From contig ML769469.1 of NCBI GenBank assembly GCA_009733575.1, forward strand, positions 85,910 through 149,909: a stretch of 64,000 nucleotides of DNA. Reading direction: 5' to 3'. This DNA comes from Gymnopus androsaceus JB14. Lineage: Eukaryota; Basidiomycota; Agaricomycetes; Agaricales; Omphalotaceae. This document shows, in pieces, positions 10,966-22,372 of the stretch. The position numbers and the translations under genes are program-made. Under the pieces are notes generated by a model. It was not told where the DNA came from, made no database searches, and worked only from the letters and a program-made list of their open reading frames with translations. How positions within the stretch are numbered: the stretch's first letter is position 1; each line of letters opens with the position of its first letter.

Positions 10966-11078
10966 GTCACACCATGGATTCCAGGCTGGCCCCTGGATTT
11001 CCTGTGGATTACTTCATATTAGATAGCTGATTGTTATGCTTTGGTCTAAGAAGATATAAATTGGGGCAGCCTGAAATG
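10880..11078 (-). repeat. Right inverted repeat of the 8.6 kb element
   Basis: Inverted partner of 2465-2660. It shares all landmarks in reverse order, including the CCAGGCTGGCCCCTGG near-palindrome, and ends in GGCAGCCTGAAATG directly before the TACTCTAC direct repeat. Confidence 0.85.
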
Positions 11079-11128
11079 TACTCTACTACTAATTTATGGA
11101 TACTCATGTCAGCATTGGTGCTAGTTAT

Positions 11129-11314
11129 TGTTGAGAGACAGACAAACTCAGTCAGCAGGTACAACCTCAGTGAGGAGGGAATCAACCATCAAGAACGGGG
11201 GCAAGAACAATTGATTAATGATTTGTATCTATCTACTTTATATATGGAAGCAGATAGGGGTACATGTGGTGTGCAGAGTGGCCAGAAAACCAATGGAAGG
11301 GTATTTACCCAACA
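11129..11314 (-). repeat. Short copia-type LTR, minus orientation
   Basis: On the minus strand it begins TGTTGGGTAAATACCC, preceded by the purine tract AGTGGGAG, has a CATATATAAAG promoter box, and ends CTCTCAACA, giving TGTTG...CAACA termini (186 bp). Minus-strand sequence at 11315-11500 should be the 3' end of the internal region; a short LQAADL-like segment is suggestive but decayed. Confidence 0.6.
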
Positions 11315-11500
11315 CTCCCACTTGTACAGTTGCATAGCACAGGAAATAGACATACAAAGAGCAATACCATTAGATCTGCAGGCAGCGGGACAAAGGGTTC
11401 CAAATGGATAGGGTGAAGTTGGGGGTCCATACACATAATGAAATGATAAAGCATCACGGGGCTCCCACAGATTCATGCTCACTATCAGCCTCGCCATCAT

Positions 11501-12266
11501 TCTGCAGCTCCTTGAACATATCTCGAAATTTTATCACAGGTTGACGCCACGGTTTGACAGGCTCTATATTTCAGGAATTACCATATATGCTAATTTGAAA
11601 GCTATGGAAATCACATTAGATTACTGTTTCCCTCAAATCTACAATTTATTGAAGTCAATCTGTGGTCTGGTCATGGAGATACAGCCCATTCCATTCCGAA
11701 GCGCCGCCACTGTAACACGCAAGTCTTAAAAAGTCAATTCTTTTTCAAATTGTAACATTTTAGGTATATCAATAGTGCCTCATCGAGATTCATATTTTCA
11801 CATATTTTCACATACTCTCTGGGGGTCCTCTGTTAATAACATGTTAATAACATATGTGAAAAATGCATGCGAGAAAATAGGCCATTTCTCACTGTACCCT
11901 AGCTGAAGCATAATTATTGGGGGTGTGGATCTACTTTACGAGTGAGTTCTTTCCTCTCTCTTGTAATAATTGATCTTATTTAATCCACAAATGCGAGGCT
12001 GGGCAGTCTTGAAGCTGAACAAGCCGAACATGATGAACGACGATCAGGGAGGAAGGGAAGGATTAACTTCTCGAACCAGGTTCGAGTATCCACTCGAGCT
12101 TCTGGGAAGACAACCATTGATTGCTTCGGGCCCCGAAACGCGAATCTTGCTTTGTCCTCATCATCCTCATACATATACTCAATATGCCTGAGAGCTTCCC
12201 ACGACGTAGTGCACGATATATCATATAATATCTTCCGAATGCCCGTGTAAAATTATAACTTCCACC
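11501..12266. other. Intergenic region upstream of the P450
   Basis: No supported gene. A minus-strand frame at 11980-12174 starts MYEDDEDKARFAF and has a protein-like composition (WFEKLILPFLPD), but it has no recognised motif and no visible partner exons; it may be a gene relic. An ATATCATATAATATC stretch lies at 12217-12231, about 36 bp before the P450 start codon. Confidence 0.5.
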
Positions 12267-14743
12267 ATGCTATCTTTCACCCAGCAGCTGGCAGTCGTAG
12301 CACTTGCTGGTGTTTTTGTACTTCACCTTGTCTACAAACGTTGGAAGAAAATTGGGATTGACCATGTCCGTGGGCCTGAGCCTCAGTCATGGCTGTTAGG
12401 TGAATCTCAGCAGTACCTAACTATTCTTCAGCTAAATAGCGTGCAGGCAACATGGCGCAATATTTCCAAGCTGAGGCTGGCGTGGTAGGTGTCTCCACAG
12501 TCCTTATTTCCGCGAGTCTTGACAGAGCTCCGGGATAGGCCGATGTGAACTTGACTGCAGATTATGGTGGTGTTATCAAACTCCAAGGCGCCTTTGGGGT
12601 GAGTTTTTGCATTGCTCCCCGAGGGAAGGTACTGAGCCTCTCACGTTCAGATGCCAGTACTACTAGTTGCGGATCCAAAGTATGTTCGAGCCTTGGACCG
12701 TGTCAAACGAACCTGACGCAATGCACAGAGCACTCCAATCCATCTACAACAGCGGGTACAAGTACGAGAAGCACCCTATCCATCGCCAGCTGACCAAGGT
12801 TATTCTGGGTGGCGGCCTGACGATCGTTGAAGGTGAGCAGCTTTCTCCTCCTTGTGATCCCTGGTTTACGGTGACGGTCTACCCCAGGCGATCAGCACAG
12901 AATTCAGAGGCGTGTCAATACCCCGGCTTTTGGATTCCCCGAGACAAGGGCTCATATACCTCTGTTCATTGAATACGCCTCCAAGGTGAGTTCTGCCGAG
13001 GTTATCGTAGCCAATCTACATACCTACTCTCTTTTAGCTTTGTCAAATCTGGCATTCTCAAGTCGGCAAGAACGAAGACTCTGTTGTTATTGACGTGAAT
13101 GTCACCATATCCAGCGCGACGATGGATGTTATCGGCCATGCCGCCTTTGATTACGAGTTCAACGCGCTGAATCCTGATGGCGTTTCCGAAAACCCGCTCA
13201 AGAGAGCTCTTGCATTGATCACGTAAGTTCCAAGCCATCCGGCGAACCTGACCTTTTGCTTATTACATTGCAGAACAAAAAGTTTCGGAGCTCCATCGGA
13301 CAAGACAATCATCTTCCAGAATCTCTTGGAGTATGCCCCGGAATGGCTTGTTGCCTTTTACGTGGATCACTCCAGCAAGTTCGCTTTTGGACGTGCGACT
13401 CGAGAACTAGGGATAACGATCGCAAAAGAATTAGTTGAAACCAAACAGGAAGAGCTGCGCTTAGGTAAAGAAAAGCGAGACATATTTAGTTTGCTTGGTT
13501 AGTCTTCGATTCTCGTGTCGCTAAGAGTATATACTAATACGTGGATATAGTCAAGGCAAATCACGCAGCCGATGCAAAGTCTCGCCTATCGGACAAAGAC
13601 CTCCATTCTCAAATGCTGTCAGTCTTCATCTTTGTTTTTGTTTTGACAGAGGCTGACATCAAGTAGGACTATCATTGGTGCTGGTAAGTGTCTGGATTAG
13701 TCGAAGCATATCGTTGATTAAGATATCAATCGTACATAAGGTCACGAAACCACGGTAAGCACATAGTCGTGTTTGTGTTACTCGAGTTGATCTGACAAGT
13801 CCTCCCAGGCTACCGCGCTTTCTTGGTCCCTGTATGAGCTAGGCCGTCAACGCGAGATTCAAAAACGTCTTCGCAATGAAGTGAATGCCCAACTCGACAC
13901 GATCAGAGCCAACGGTCAAACGATCTTTACTTCATCCGATTTTGAACAAATGGAATATTTGACCGCTTTCACCAAAGTGTGTCCTATCTTCTCAAAAGGT
14001 GGATTTTAGCTGAATTCGTGATAGGAACTTCTCCGATTCCACCCTGCGGTTTCTTGGGGCTGGCGAACATCCATGCACGACCAGGTCCTTCCTTTGTCCC
14101 AGCCTCTTACCACAACGACTGGAGAAGTTATTGATAGCCTGCCCATCCCGAAGGGAATAAGTATATTGACCTCTATAGTCGGTTTCAACAGGTTCAATAC
14201 ATTTCATCGGCGTATTTTGCTAAAACTAAAATTGATTTTCAGGAACAAGGAGATCTTTGGTCAAGATGCGGATTCATTCAATCCTGACCGATTCTTACAC
14301 TCCAAGATCGATAACTTGGGTGCCCCAGTTGGTGTGTACGGCAATCTTTTGACATTCGGTGGTTAGTGCAGAAGACTTTAGTATTACCCTCATCTTGACT
14401 CTTACTCCCTTCCAGGCGGAACTCGCGCTTGTATTGGTGTGGCAGCTCCCTCATACTGGACTCCAATTTCTGACGTTTAATTTATCTAAAACCAGGCTGG
14501 CGCTTTGCGTAAGTAGACCGCAAGGCCTTTCTCCAAGTCCGTCCTGACGTCTTTTACAGGATCCTTGAATATCAGTCCTTCCTGACCGAAATGATTCGAA
14601 ACTTCGAGTTTGAGTGGGTCCCGGAGACAGCCAAGGTAAGGCACGAGAATGTGCTGATTACCGTCCCTGTTGTGGAAGGCCAGATGGACAAAGGGCCCAG
14701 GATGCCTTTGAGAGTTCGTCCAGTTGTCAATACGGAGGAGTGA
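12267..14743 (+). CDS. Cytochrome P450 monooxygenase (CYP5150-like)
   Basis: A multi-exon microsomal P450 that would oxidise a small lipophilic substrate with electrons from a P450 reductase. It starts at 12267 with a membrane anchor (FTQQLAVVALAGVFVLHLVY) and a basic-Pro hinge ending GPEPQSWLLG. Spliced exons then give DYGGVIKLQGAFG, VADPKALQSIYNSGY, HRIQRRVNTPAFGF, the I-helix AGHETTATALSW, the K-helix ELLRFHP (ExxR), the DADSFNPDRFL meander and the heme loop FGGGTRACIGWRFA, whose Cys ligates iron. The heme loop is split over three exons (introns from about 14361, 14422 and 14513). At least 13 introns of about 45-70 bp, all GT-AG, and every junction I traced stays in frame, so the gene appears intact. 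Subfamily is by recollection and the substrate is unknown. Confidence 0.9.
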
Positions 14744-15094
14744 ATGAAGTCAACTCTGGAAAATCTCATGTATTTACTCTACGTAGTTTGAGGTATGTAA
14801 CATCTAGGTTCGGCTTCTCGATAACCATGCAATGTACATCATCCCATATGTTTTTGCGAGCTTGTCCTCCCACACAAAAACTACACAAATTCTGCTTGAA
14901 TGAAATTCGAATTGATATAAAACATCTCGGACAAAAGATCGCTTATTATGGAAATTTTGAGTGAAAACTGATCTTTCAGTTCCGAATTTGCTGATTTGGA
15001 ACCAGGGTTCTTGCATTGCCACATCGACTAGCATCTGGAAGCGTAAGTTTTTCAGTTTCTAATTCAAAGCTATACTTTGACATTACATCTTCAG

Positions 15095-15289
15095 TGGTTT
15101 CGCTATCGTGTCCGCTGAAGATGCCGCCGATGCCGCTGCCGCTAATCCTACACCTGGTACGAATTCTTCCTATTCATGGTGGATTGGTCAAATCTAAATC
15201 GACTTATCTAGACAGATGATTGGGACCAACTTTGCCCCATCTTCTTGACTACTTCTCAGCTCGGTGGAGGCGGAGGTCCCACCACTTAA
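15095..15289 (+). CDS. Unrecognised C-terminal exons ending in Gly5-Pro
   Basis: After an acceptor at 15094 one frame reads GFAIVSAEDAADAAAANPTP. A short intron (donor GTACGA, acceptor CTAGACAG) leads to DDWDQLCPIFLTTSQL, five glycines and PTT before the stop at 15287-15289. Composition is protein-like and the splice signals are good. I could not find a start or name a family. It may be the tail of a small gene whose first exon lies near 14800-15060. Confidence 0.35.
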
Positions 15290-15660
15290 ATGAATCTTAC
15301 AATGTTTTTGTCTAGAAACAGCAAAGAAACAGTTCCTTCCTTCCGAACGCTCTGTCATCCTCACTTTCTTTTTTACTCGCTTTTGATTGTGAGTTGAACC
15401 AGTGCCAACAATAAAGAAAGAGTAATTCGTTCTTTTTCTATTACCGAAAATGTGATATTACGCTTTGACCATTCATATTGGTCATGCCGCGGTCCGCCTA
15501 TCCATGAGGCAAGTCACCCCGAACTTGAAAGCACTTGCAACTTCAGCGAGAACGAAGATTGCAGCGTTTAGTTGAGTGGACGCGGAAATCAAAAAAATTC
15601 ATCGCAATGTAAGTACATACTGGCAGCGGTTCTTAATGATGTCTTCTTACCCATTAGACC

Positions 15661-16007
15661 TTGAATGGACCTTCGAACGAGTCAAATCCAAATGCTCGAG
15701 GACGACTGGGAGAGGGAATTAACTCGTTTTCCCTGGAATTCATCACCTGGCGCATCGACACAACCAACAGCAGTATGAGTGACACTGTTCAGAAACCTTG
15801 CACCGTTCTGAAACCACTCTACACCAGCAGATTTGACTCCAAAAATGTATTTTCTCTCATCGTGATCTCGTTCCAGAAAGCATTCCCCTCTATGGTGGGC
15901 ACAAATTTGCGATCACCGACTGGGAATGGGGCCAAATACCCGTACTTTGGGAATACTTACATCCAACTTACATTGTGCAACGACGATGCCTAGACTCTGT
16001 CATTTGA
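15661..16007 (+). CDS. Unrecognised gene fragment, two exons
   Basis: A frame from about 15661 leads to a plausible intron ending TCGTTCCAG (15876). The following exon (15877-16007) reads SIPLYGGHKFAITDWEWGQ then VLWEYLHPTYIVQRR and stops at TGA 16005-16007. The Trp/Tyr-rich C-terminus looks like real protein, but I do not recognise the family and cannot confirm the start. It could be a small gene or a relic. Confidence 0.35.
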
Positions 16008-16490
16008 GTGGAAGGAGTCTCTTTTTTTTTTGGATATATGAGACAGCTTGGGGTTATGGTAGGGGTGTAAATACGAGTTTCAAATTATATACTTACCTCG
16101 CACGCACTTTCTGAGGTAAGTGGTTCTATCAACTCTTGATCCATCTGGACTGGATACATCCGTCTGGGTTTCATACTGGACCCTCGTTGCAACTTGAAGA
16201 TTTCGGTGAACAGGGAGTACAGTATCACTTCGAGTTGAGGTCAATCTCTGTTAATTGATTGGATCCTTCTGCCTCCGGATCCCAGTGTGTAGAGCATAGA
16301 GCTGGAGGGGCGTTTTGTGTTTATCAGGCGACAATGACCCATCGTGCCTTAGAAAGATAAGACTACGGTTGGCCAGTTACAGTCTCGGAAAGAATGTGCT
16401 CTTTGCCAGTTCCTGATTATAGGTACGGTTCGGAAATATACAGGGTAAACTACACTAGATATTGGTATTGGTATATTGATACTCCTAGAC

Positions 16491-17921
16491 TCACTGTTTC
16501 TGGGAAGATCCAGAAACTTTCGTACACGACGTGGCAGTTGATCTAGACAGTGTCATGTCGCTTGTCAGAATGTTCTGCATCTCCAATGAATAAGTAAAAT
16601 CTGGTCCAGAATTTGAGGTTGACGATATCAAAGGTGAAGCTTCCATGTGGACGATAATGATGATCGCAACAGGATACAAAGCCTATGTTTTTTTCGTCAG
16701 CCTTGAGCCATGCAGTATGGGTATTAAGCTTACCGAACACCCATTAGCCACAGCTGTAACTATGACGTATGTGAAAAATGCTCCTGAATCTTCCCCTACG
16801 TTGTCCATCTCCACGCCGTTAAGAATAGCGTAAACAATCTTAGTTGAAAGCAGTCAGTGACTAAATAACGAAAGAAAAGAAATCGTCATAAACCTGAATC
16901 AGACAAAACCCCAATCCCGACTCAATCAGGATCAAAAGAACTTTCTTCACTTGAGAGTTCCCTGAAAGTATGGAATCTCTGGAACTTCGATATAGGGACC
17001 TGTCCAAGCGACATGAGTCTTTGCTTTAGCGCGTTGTATCGACGTACTTACCATGCCTTGATTCCAATTAAGAACGTGGCGAACGCGTTCACCGCAAGTG
17101 ATACGACCAGCGAAACCCAATCCAGGGTAATAGCACTATGTGAAAGCTGAATATTGAGCCCAATATCGTCAAATATAGCGTCCGCAATATTAACAGCTAA
17201 ACATATAACAGTAAGTCGAGCATATACCAAAAGTATACGCAAATGACTTGCCTATATTTCCAACCCCAAGCAGTATCAACACAAATCCCAACAGATATCT
17301 CTTCAGATTTCGTTGCATAGTACCCGAGTCCAAAATGACCCATGCTCTCCATAATACGATGCTATCTCCAACGCATAGCTGCAAGTGCCGCCACAATTGA
17401 ATACCTTGACTATCGAATCCTCAGTACGTGACACGTACAGTGAAAGTAGGCCCCCAGTATTGGATGGCCTCCCAAGATACAACTTCATCACTAGCAGTAT
17501 CGATATTGCTTGATAGATCTGTGGTACTTGGATTTCGAAGAGCGAAGGAGACAGATACGAGATGGCTACCGCTGCGGTCGATCAAGTCCCCAGTGAGAGC
17601 AAGGAAGGAGGTGATTAATAATGTAAGAAGTATCTTGTACTGACGTCCTTTGACTGGCTTGGTACTTGAGGGAAGGAATGGCGGATGAGGGGTCTTCTCG
17701 ATACTTCATTATAGGATGATCACACACCAAAACACATATAGGGCTGTAAAGAACGACAGTGCATATAAACCTGTCAAATTCAGAGCGAGTTAGATTACGC
17801 AAAATAATTCAAGATAGAGCATTGACGCACCGTACATTACGCAGGTTCCTAAGAGGTTGATCAGGTCTACGAAGATGTTCTGCCCGAAATCAGCTAATGT
17901 TGCTGCATCTTCTGGCGTCAT
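16491..17921 (-). CDS. Seven-helix membrane protein of a basidiomycete family
   Basis: Read on the minus strand from ATG 17921 (MTPEDAATLADFGQNIF) through about seven short introns to TGA 16491-16493. Exons encode successive hydrophobic helices: LLGTCVMYGLYALSFFTALY, ILLTLLITSFLALTG, the segment LCVGDSIVLWRAWVIL, YLLGFVLILLGVG, and LDWVSLVVSLAVNAFATFLI with GIKAW after it. The GD(S/A)IVxWRAW motif is characteristic of a large, uncharacterised family of seven-helix proteins in mushrooms. The C-terminal cytosolic tail is Ser/Thr-rich. No ligand or G-protein coupling can be inferred. Exon joins around 17040-16830 are tentative. Confidence 0.65.
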
Positions 17922-18955
17922 CTAGATGCAGCAACAAGGGTATAGTGGCCAGTGAGAGGGAGAACGACAAGCCTGAAGTCGCACATGGAATTTTATATCC
18001 CGGATTATGATACGCGGCTGCGTCCCTGCAACCGTTTGCAACCATTTGGCGTTTTCTAGGCACCAGATTCATCGAGATTGTTTAATGAAGGGCATGGAAG
18101 ATAAGGATTGGCATCAACGTCACCATCAGATTGAGCACATACCTCTCTCCAGCACAGAAATACAAGAATGAAACCCTTCAATGTAAGTAAGGAAGAGAAA
18201 GGCTGAGACGACGCGATCAAGGTTCGATAAACATAACGAGTTCGCGCAGGTTCGTGCCTATTCGCGCTCGGGCTCATCGGAGTCCGGGGATGCCGCATTC
18301 ATGGACAGCAACCAGATGCAGCCAGGAGCAACCTAGTCCGTTGCTCAGTGGCTGAAGTAACAGACAGGAGACTAGCAAAGCTTGACGTCGGGAGAGCACA
18401 CTAGAGTCGAAATTAAAAATTGAAAGCGCGGGACGTCCAAGTGCCGAATCAGGCCGAAAAGAAATAAAAATGTAAAGCTCCCGAAAGCTAATAACCTTGT
18501 CCATTGAGATGGCCTGGAGTACGCTATTTTGGACAAGGAAGGGCGTGTACACCCGAAAAAAATTCGTCTGACAAGGCCGGACTAGCGTTTTGTGCAATTA
18601 AAAGCTCTTGAAAAAATGCATGGTACTTACACTCCAAAATTGCCTCAGCCTGGTTCTCTGGTCCAAAGTAGGCGCAAAATACGCTGATTTTGGGATAAGG
18701 ATTTTGCCAAATCGCGTCCTGAGGCACGCTATGCCGGACAAAGTTCCCGGGGCCTTACAAATAAAAGCATTGAGGTCTATATAAAACCAAATCTGCGCAC
18801 AAGTCTCTACATTACTAGTACAGCGCTGAACGGAAATGAAATGAAATAAGGATAGTGTCCGCTAATAGTATAGCAAGGTATCTAAAAGGCGCCTAGCCCT
18901 AGAAAATGGTATGCAAGTACATATGTATAAACTAAAACGAACGAAATCGCATCAT
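17922..18955. other. Intergenic region, no gene recognised
   Basis: Open minus-strand frames at 18056-18298 and 18274-18597 have no recognised motif. Two imperfect copies of a block with GGACAA(G/A)...GACAAGGCC and GCATGGTACTTACA occur near 18500-18750. Confidence 0.4.
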
Positions 18956-21024
18956 TTACCCATATCCAAAAACGATACCGAACAGGTCTTTCCATCCCCG
19001 CTTAATAATAACTGTCGTCCCGCTCCCATATTCCTCAACCAGCCATTCCAAATATCTCTCGTCAACCGAGCTAAACGGTCCAAGCTCAAACGCCAAGATA
19101 TCTTTCGGTGAAAGATAGATGGTGGTATTGGGTCGGTCGTTGGGTGGTGGTAGTAATGATTCTAATGTCGAGAGTTGGAAGGAGGTATGTGCGTGGAACG
19201 TCTGGAGTAGCGCCAACGTAGTTCGGAGCTGTCCATCCTCTCTTTCACTCGTCATCGCAAAAGACTCAGACGACTGTGCAGTTTGGTCGGTATCGGTCAT
19301 TATCGAACTCTGCGGCGTCTTTCTGCTTCCAGACGCCTTTCCTGTGCCTAAAACCATACCACTTGTCTTCTTCATCGGTTTATTCGTCGGAGTCGATGTC
19401 GACGGAGGTGCAGGTCTACCCTCGATTCCTGCGCCCAAACTGCGGATTTGACCCTCAGACTGGGTAATTGTGCCTAAAGTGAGATCATCATCGCCTTCAA
19501 GCCTGACAGAGCCCCAGTTCTCTGCACCGTTCGATGTCGAATATGATTGTATGGAGTTGCCTCGCCAAGAGCCAATCCAGAGACCAGCGCAGATGAGACA
19601 TACGTCTTCGTATACACGCCACACATCGGTCCATGCAGTGATGAGTTTGAGTTTCTGGTCGGAAATATCAGAAGCACCAGGGGTACAGCAAGTAGACCCG
19701 GAGGAGGAATGACAAGCAGAAGGGTCGAGTTGGAGGATGCGTTCTAATTCGTTCCACTACAGAGCTTAAATTAAAAATCTTGTAACGAAAAGGAAATTCC
19801 AGCCGACGTACCAGTTTCACGTCGCTCCAGGCAAACCGGATAGCAGAGAGACGATGTGTTGGTCCTCTTGAAGTCGACGCCTGTTGAGAAGGTATTGGTC
19901 GTGATGAATAGAAAGTTGGCCGAGTCGCTTTATTGGGTGTCGAGGTGGTCAGATCTATCAAAAGATCATAATACGACGGTCGTTCGAGGAATATAGCATC
20001 CGTTGTGCAGGCGATCCATCCATTCCCTGTTCTACTTTCTGCTTGCAGCCTATCGACATCACTCAATGTGATCATACCCAGAACGGAGATTCCTTCCTTG
20101 CTTTTCCCTACTAGACGATTGGGGCGCGAATCGACCTGTTGCTCGTAACAAAAGTCGGCTGCGACGTGACAGAGTATACAAGCCGCTTCGACAGGTGGAA
20201 GAGTGTATATGAGAATTCTCTTCCGACCAATAACGTGCTTGTAGAGAGTTAGGGTAGATGGGCCGAGTATGCGAAGGAGATGAGGAAGATGTAGTGTCGG
20301 GTTTGTGTTTGATGGGTCGCGGTTTTCCTAGGGTCGATAGTCACATCAGAAATGGAAATAGGGAGATTACGAATCGAATTACCCCATCCAGCTCATGACT
20401 CCAGCCAGACCAGTCTCCTGCTCCCCCCAGATCCACACTCTTCACTTTGTGTTCTTCAAAATACACCTTTGTAGGCTCCCAGTCATCTTCTGAAGGCTGC
20501 AACGTGTCTGTGAGCTCCATCCGGGCATAAAGCATCGTCATAAGGGTTTTCAGCGCAGCAACATGCCGCCAAGGCTTCGGTCTAGTTGACTTTGCTAGCA
20601 AAACTCCGAGAGATGAAAGACGAAAGCCTCTGTGCCCTTGTTCTGTCGATTTTACCCGTCGAAACGCACAGACCCCTTGGTGACCATCTTTCGAAAAGTA
20701 CCTGAGTAGAAAGTTGTTGGGTCTCACGACAATTATCGTTAGAGCTCCCCACTCACACAATATCCTGTTCTACAAGATGTAGACCACTAGGAAGAGCGTT
20801 GAATTCGAGATTATCTAGTTCAAAGTCTGCATAAAATCTACTGAGTAACTTGGTCAATATTTGTAAAGGAATCCTTACTTGGGTCAGCTCTGAGCGTCCA
20901 ATCGATAACATTCCCTCTTGTTGGGTGAAACGAAGCATGGAATACTGCCACTGTAAATCCAGGAGGTTACGAACACTTCGTCAGGGCGCATTTGATGTTA
21001 CGGACCTAAGTCGTTCTGGATCAT
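18956..21024 (-). CDS. LCHN/DENND11-like DENN-domain protein
   Basis: Minus-strand multi-exon gene. I start it at ATG 21024: exon 1 (MIQNDL) splices into VAVFHASFHPTRGNVIDWTL, the opening of the upstream DENN lobe, whereas an apparent ATG at 20938 is out of frame with it. Then follow LDNLEFNALPSGLHLVEQDIV, YFSKDGHQGVCAFRRV, FRLSSLGVLLA, the GNGWIACTTDAIFLERPSYY block and near the C-terminus DILAFELGPFSSVDERYLEW. These blocks fit the LCHN/DENND11 family (DUF4484), DENN proteins thought to act as Rab exchange factors in trafficking. A Ser/Thr/Pro-rich linker (19270-19500) separates core and C-terminal block. The stop is at 18956. A fragment of this gene recurs in copies B and D of the duplicated unit. 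Confidence 0.85.
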
Positions 21025-21090
21025 CAAGGTTTTAGTTCAAGTGCAGTGTGGGAATTTTCTCACTGGCGCTTCTCTTCTTCGACTTTGATC
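21025..21090. promoter_or_regulatory. Bidirectional promoter, DENN gene / prefoldin 5
   Basis: Only 66 bp separate the two divergent start codons, so the genes must share a compact promoter. It contains a CT-rich tract (CTTCTCTTCTTCGACTTT) next to the prefoldin start. The same sequence, degraded, precedes prefoldin copies B (26950-26988) and D (53250-53284). Confidence 0.7.
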
Positions 21091-21699
21091 ATGGCTCAAC
21101 AGCAGCCAATAAGTCTTTCAGACTTGGATCTGACCCAGCTTGGAGAGATCAAGAAGCAATTTGAAGAGGTTTTATCTGACTTTTGCTCCTAAATCGTCGC
21201 AGAATTCATCGATCTCTGCTAGGAATTAAATCACCTCACGAATTCTTTTGCGCAATTGAAACAGGCTCAGGCGAAATTCAAAGCTTGTATCGAGAATGTA
21301 GCGGAGCTGAAGCCCGAAAATCAAGGTGTGTATCTCAGCTCTGTTGATGAGTATCTTCGCCTCATCTTCTTGCCAGGCAAAACCATCCTTGTCCCTTTAA
21401 CCAACTCCTTTGTACGTCCCTGGAAAGCTCAGCGACCCAGAACACGTACTTGTCGACGTAGGCACAGGATACTTTATTCAAAAGGTCATTTTGTCTATCG
21501 CCTCGCAAGATCAACGCTAACACAAGTATAGACTCGCCCACAGGCTACGAAACACTATCAAGCAAAGGTCGATTTCATCCGAACCAATCTCGAGACACTG
21601 GAAGATACGATACAAAAGAAACGGGATAATATGAGTGCTGTGGTTAATGTAATACAGGCGAAGTTACAGGAGCAGACGCGCAATGCAGCGAAAGCTTGA
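21091..21699 (+). CDS. PFD5: Prefoldin subunit 5 (with a 1-nt frame break)
   Basis: Alpha-class subunit of the hexameric prefoldin co-chaperone that passes nascent actin and tubulin to CCT. Exon 1 (21091-21168) gives [19 protein letters not shown]. Exon 2 (from 21223) continues the first helix, [18 protein letters not shown] and [11 protein letters not shown]. Exon 3 gives [10 protein letters not shown] and [20 protein letters not shown], the beta-hairpin region. The last exon is the second helix, [17 protein letters not shown] to EQTRNAAKA. Order and length (about 150 aa) suit the family. Between LTNS and YVPGK the frame shifts by one: the T-run at 21409-21411 has one T too many for NSLYVPGK. 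Since prefoldin 5 is conserved and this is the best copy in the window, a sequencing indel is as likely as a real lesion. Confidence 0.85.
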
Positions 21700-21910
21700 T
21701 TGGGCTTTTGTTTCCTTATTCAACGGTGTGAACTATCCTGAGTCGTACGTTCCAACCGGGGGATGTGATCGAAGAAACTGTATCGTAGCACTCTGGTCAT
21801 TGCGGAACCACTCCGTTGATTTTGCTAGGGCAATGATTCAAGATCAAGTCCCAGCCTTCTCGTCATTTTTTGTTCTTTCTTACAACCCGCACAGGTGAAA
21901 CTGCAGTTCT

Positions 21911-22144
21911 TCAAGCTGACGATCTAGCTTGATCTCGGACCAGAGCCACAGGAAGATTAATGAGATCATTTTGCTGCATGTTCTGTGCTAAGGTGGTCAT
22001 TCGCAGTTGGGTTTTGGCATCGATGTGAACGGCGAATATGAATCCCACTTCGGAGGCTTTGAAGATAAGGGTGCCAAGTCCCTGTGCAGCACTATGTAGG
22101 TCATCATTAAATCTGCTCCGCTGATCGCTGTCGAGAAAGTACAT
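21911..22144 (-). CDS. Small hypothetical protein (77 aa)
   Basis: Open minus-strand frame starting MYFLDSDQRSRFNDDLH, then LGTLIFKASEVGFIFAVHID and LRMTTLAQNMQQNDLINLP, ending RDQARSSA. Composition and the amphipathic helical pattern look like genuine protein. Degraded relics of the same sequence sit between prefoldin and the glycoprotein gene in units B (about 27990-28110), C (about 48640-48800) and D (about 54220-54370). It may be the terminal exon of a slightly larger gene. I do not recognise the family. Confidence 0.5.
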   Translation of the reverse strand: MYFLDSDQRSRFNDDLHSAAQGLGTLIFKASEVGFIFAVHIDAKTQLRMTTLAQNMQQNDLINLPVALVRDQARSSA

Positions 22145-22372
22145 GGATCGATTACAGAAGCCTATTCTGTATATTGATGCTGTTGAAACCTCTTTCGAAC
22201 TGACTTTTGGGGTAGAACTCCGATTGCTTAGGAAGACTCGTCGTGGCGGCTGAGTTCAGAGAAGGGTGCATGTTGCTTGCATGTTGTATGCATGTTCTTA
22301 ATAGGTGGATGTTCTTAATGGGTGCATGTTCTTCAACTGCTGGCCAAGTCTTCAACCTCTTCTGCGAAAACC

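Larger units (their letters stand above)
2465..11078. mobile_element. 8.6 kb inverted-repeat-bounded composite element
   Basis: Left terminus 2465 (ACTTCAGGCTGCCCC...) and right terminus 11078 are inverted copies over about 200 bp. The same 8-bp word TACTCTAC flanks both ends (2457-2464 and 11079-11086), as expected for a target-site duplication, so the two ends arose in one insertion. The left repeat could also start one base earlier with CACTTCAGG, leaving a 7-bp duplication. An 8-bp duplication suggests the hAT superfamily, but no transposase is present. Much of the interior is younger nested elements with their own target duplications, so the original element may have been far shorter. 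Confidence 0.72.

Noticed and set aside
15095..15289. Mating pheromone precursor (a small gene near a seven-helix protein gene)
   Set aside because: The C-terminus is PTT after a glycine run, not a CaaX farnesylation motif, and the nearby seven-helix protein is not a STE3-type receptor by its motifs.
19119..19451. Plus-strand 110-codon frame
   Set aside because: Antisense to the conserved C-terminal exon of the DENN protein; its openness results from the codon use of that exon.
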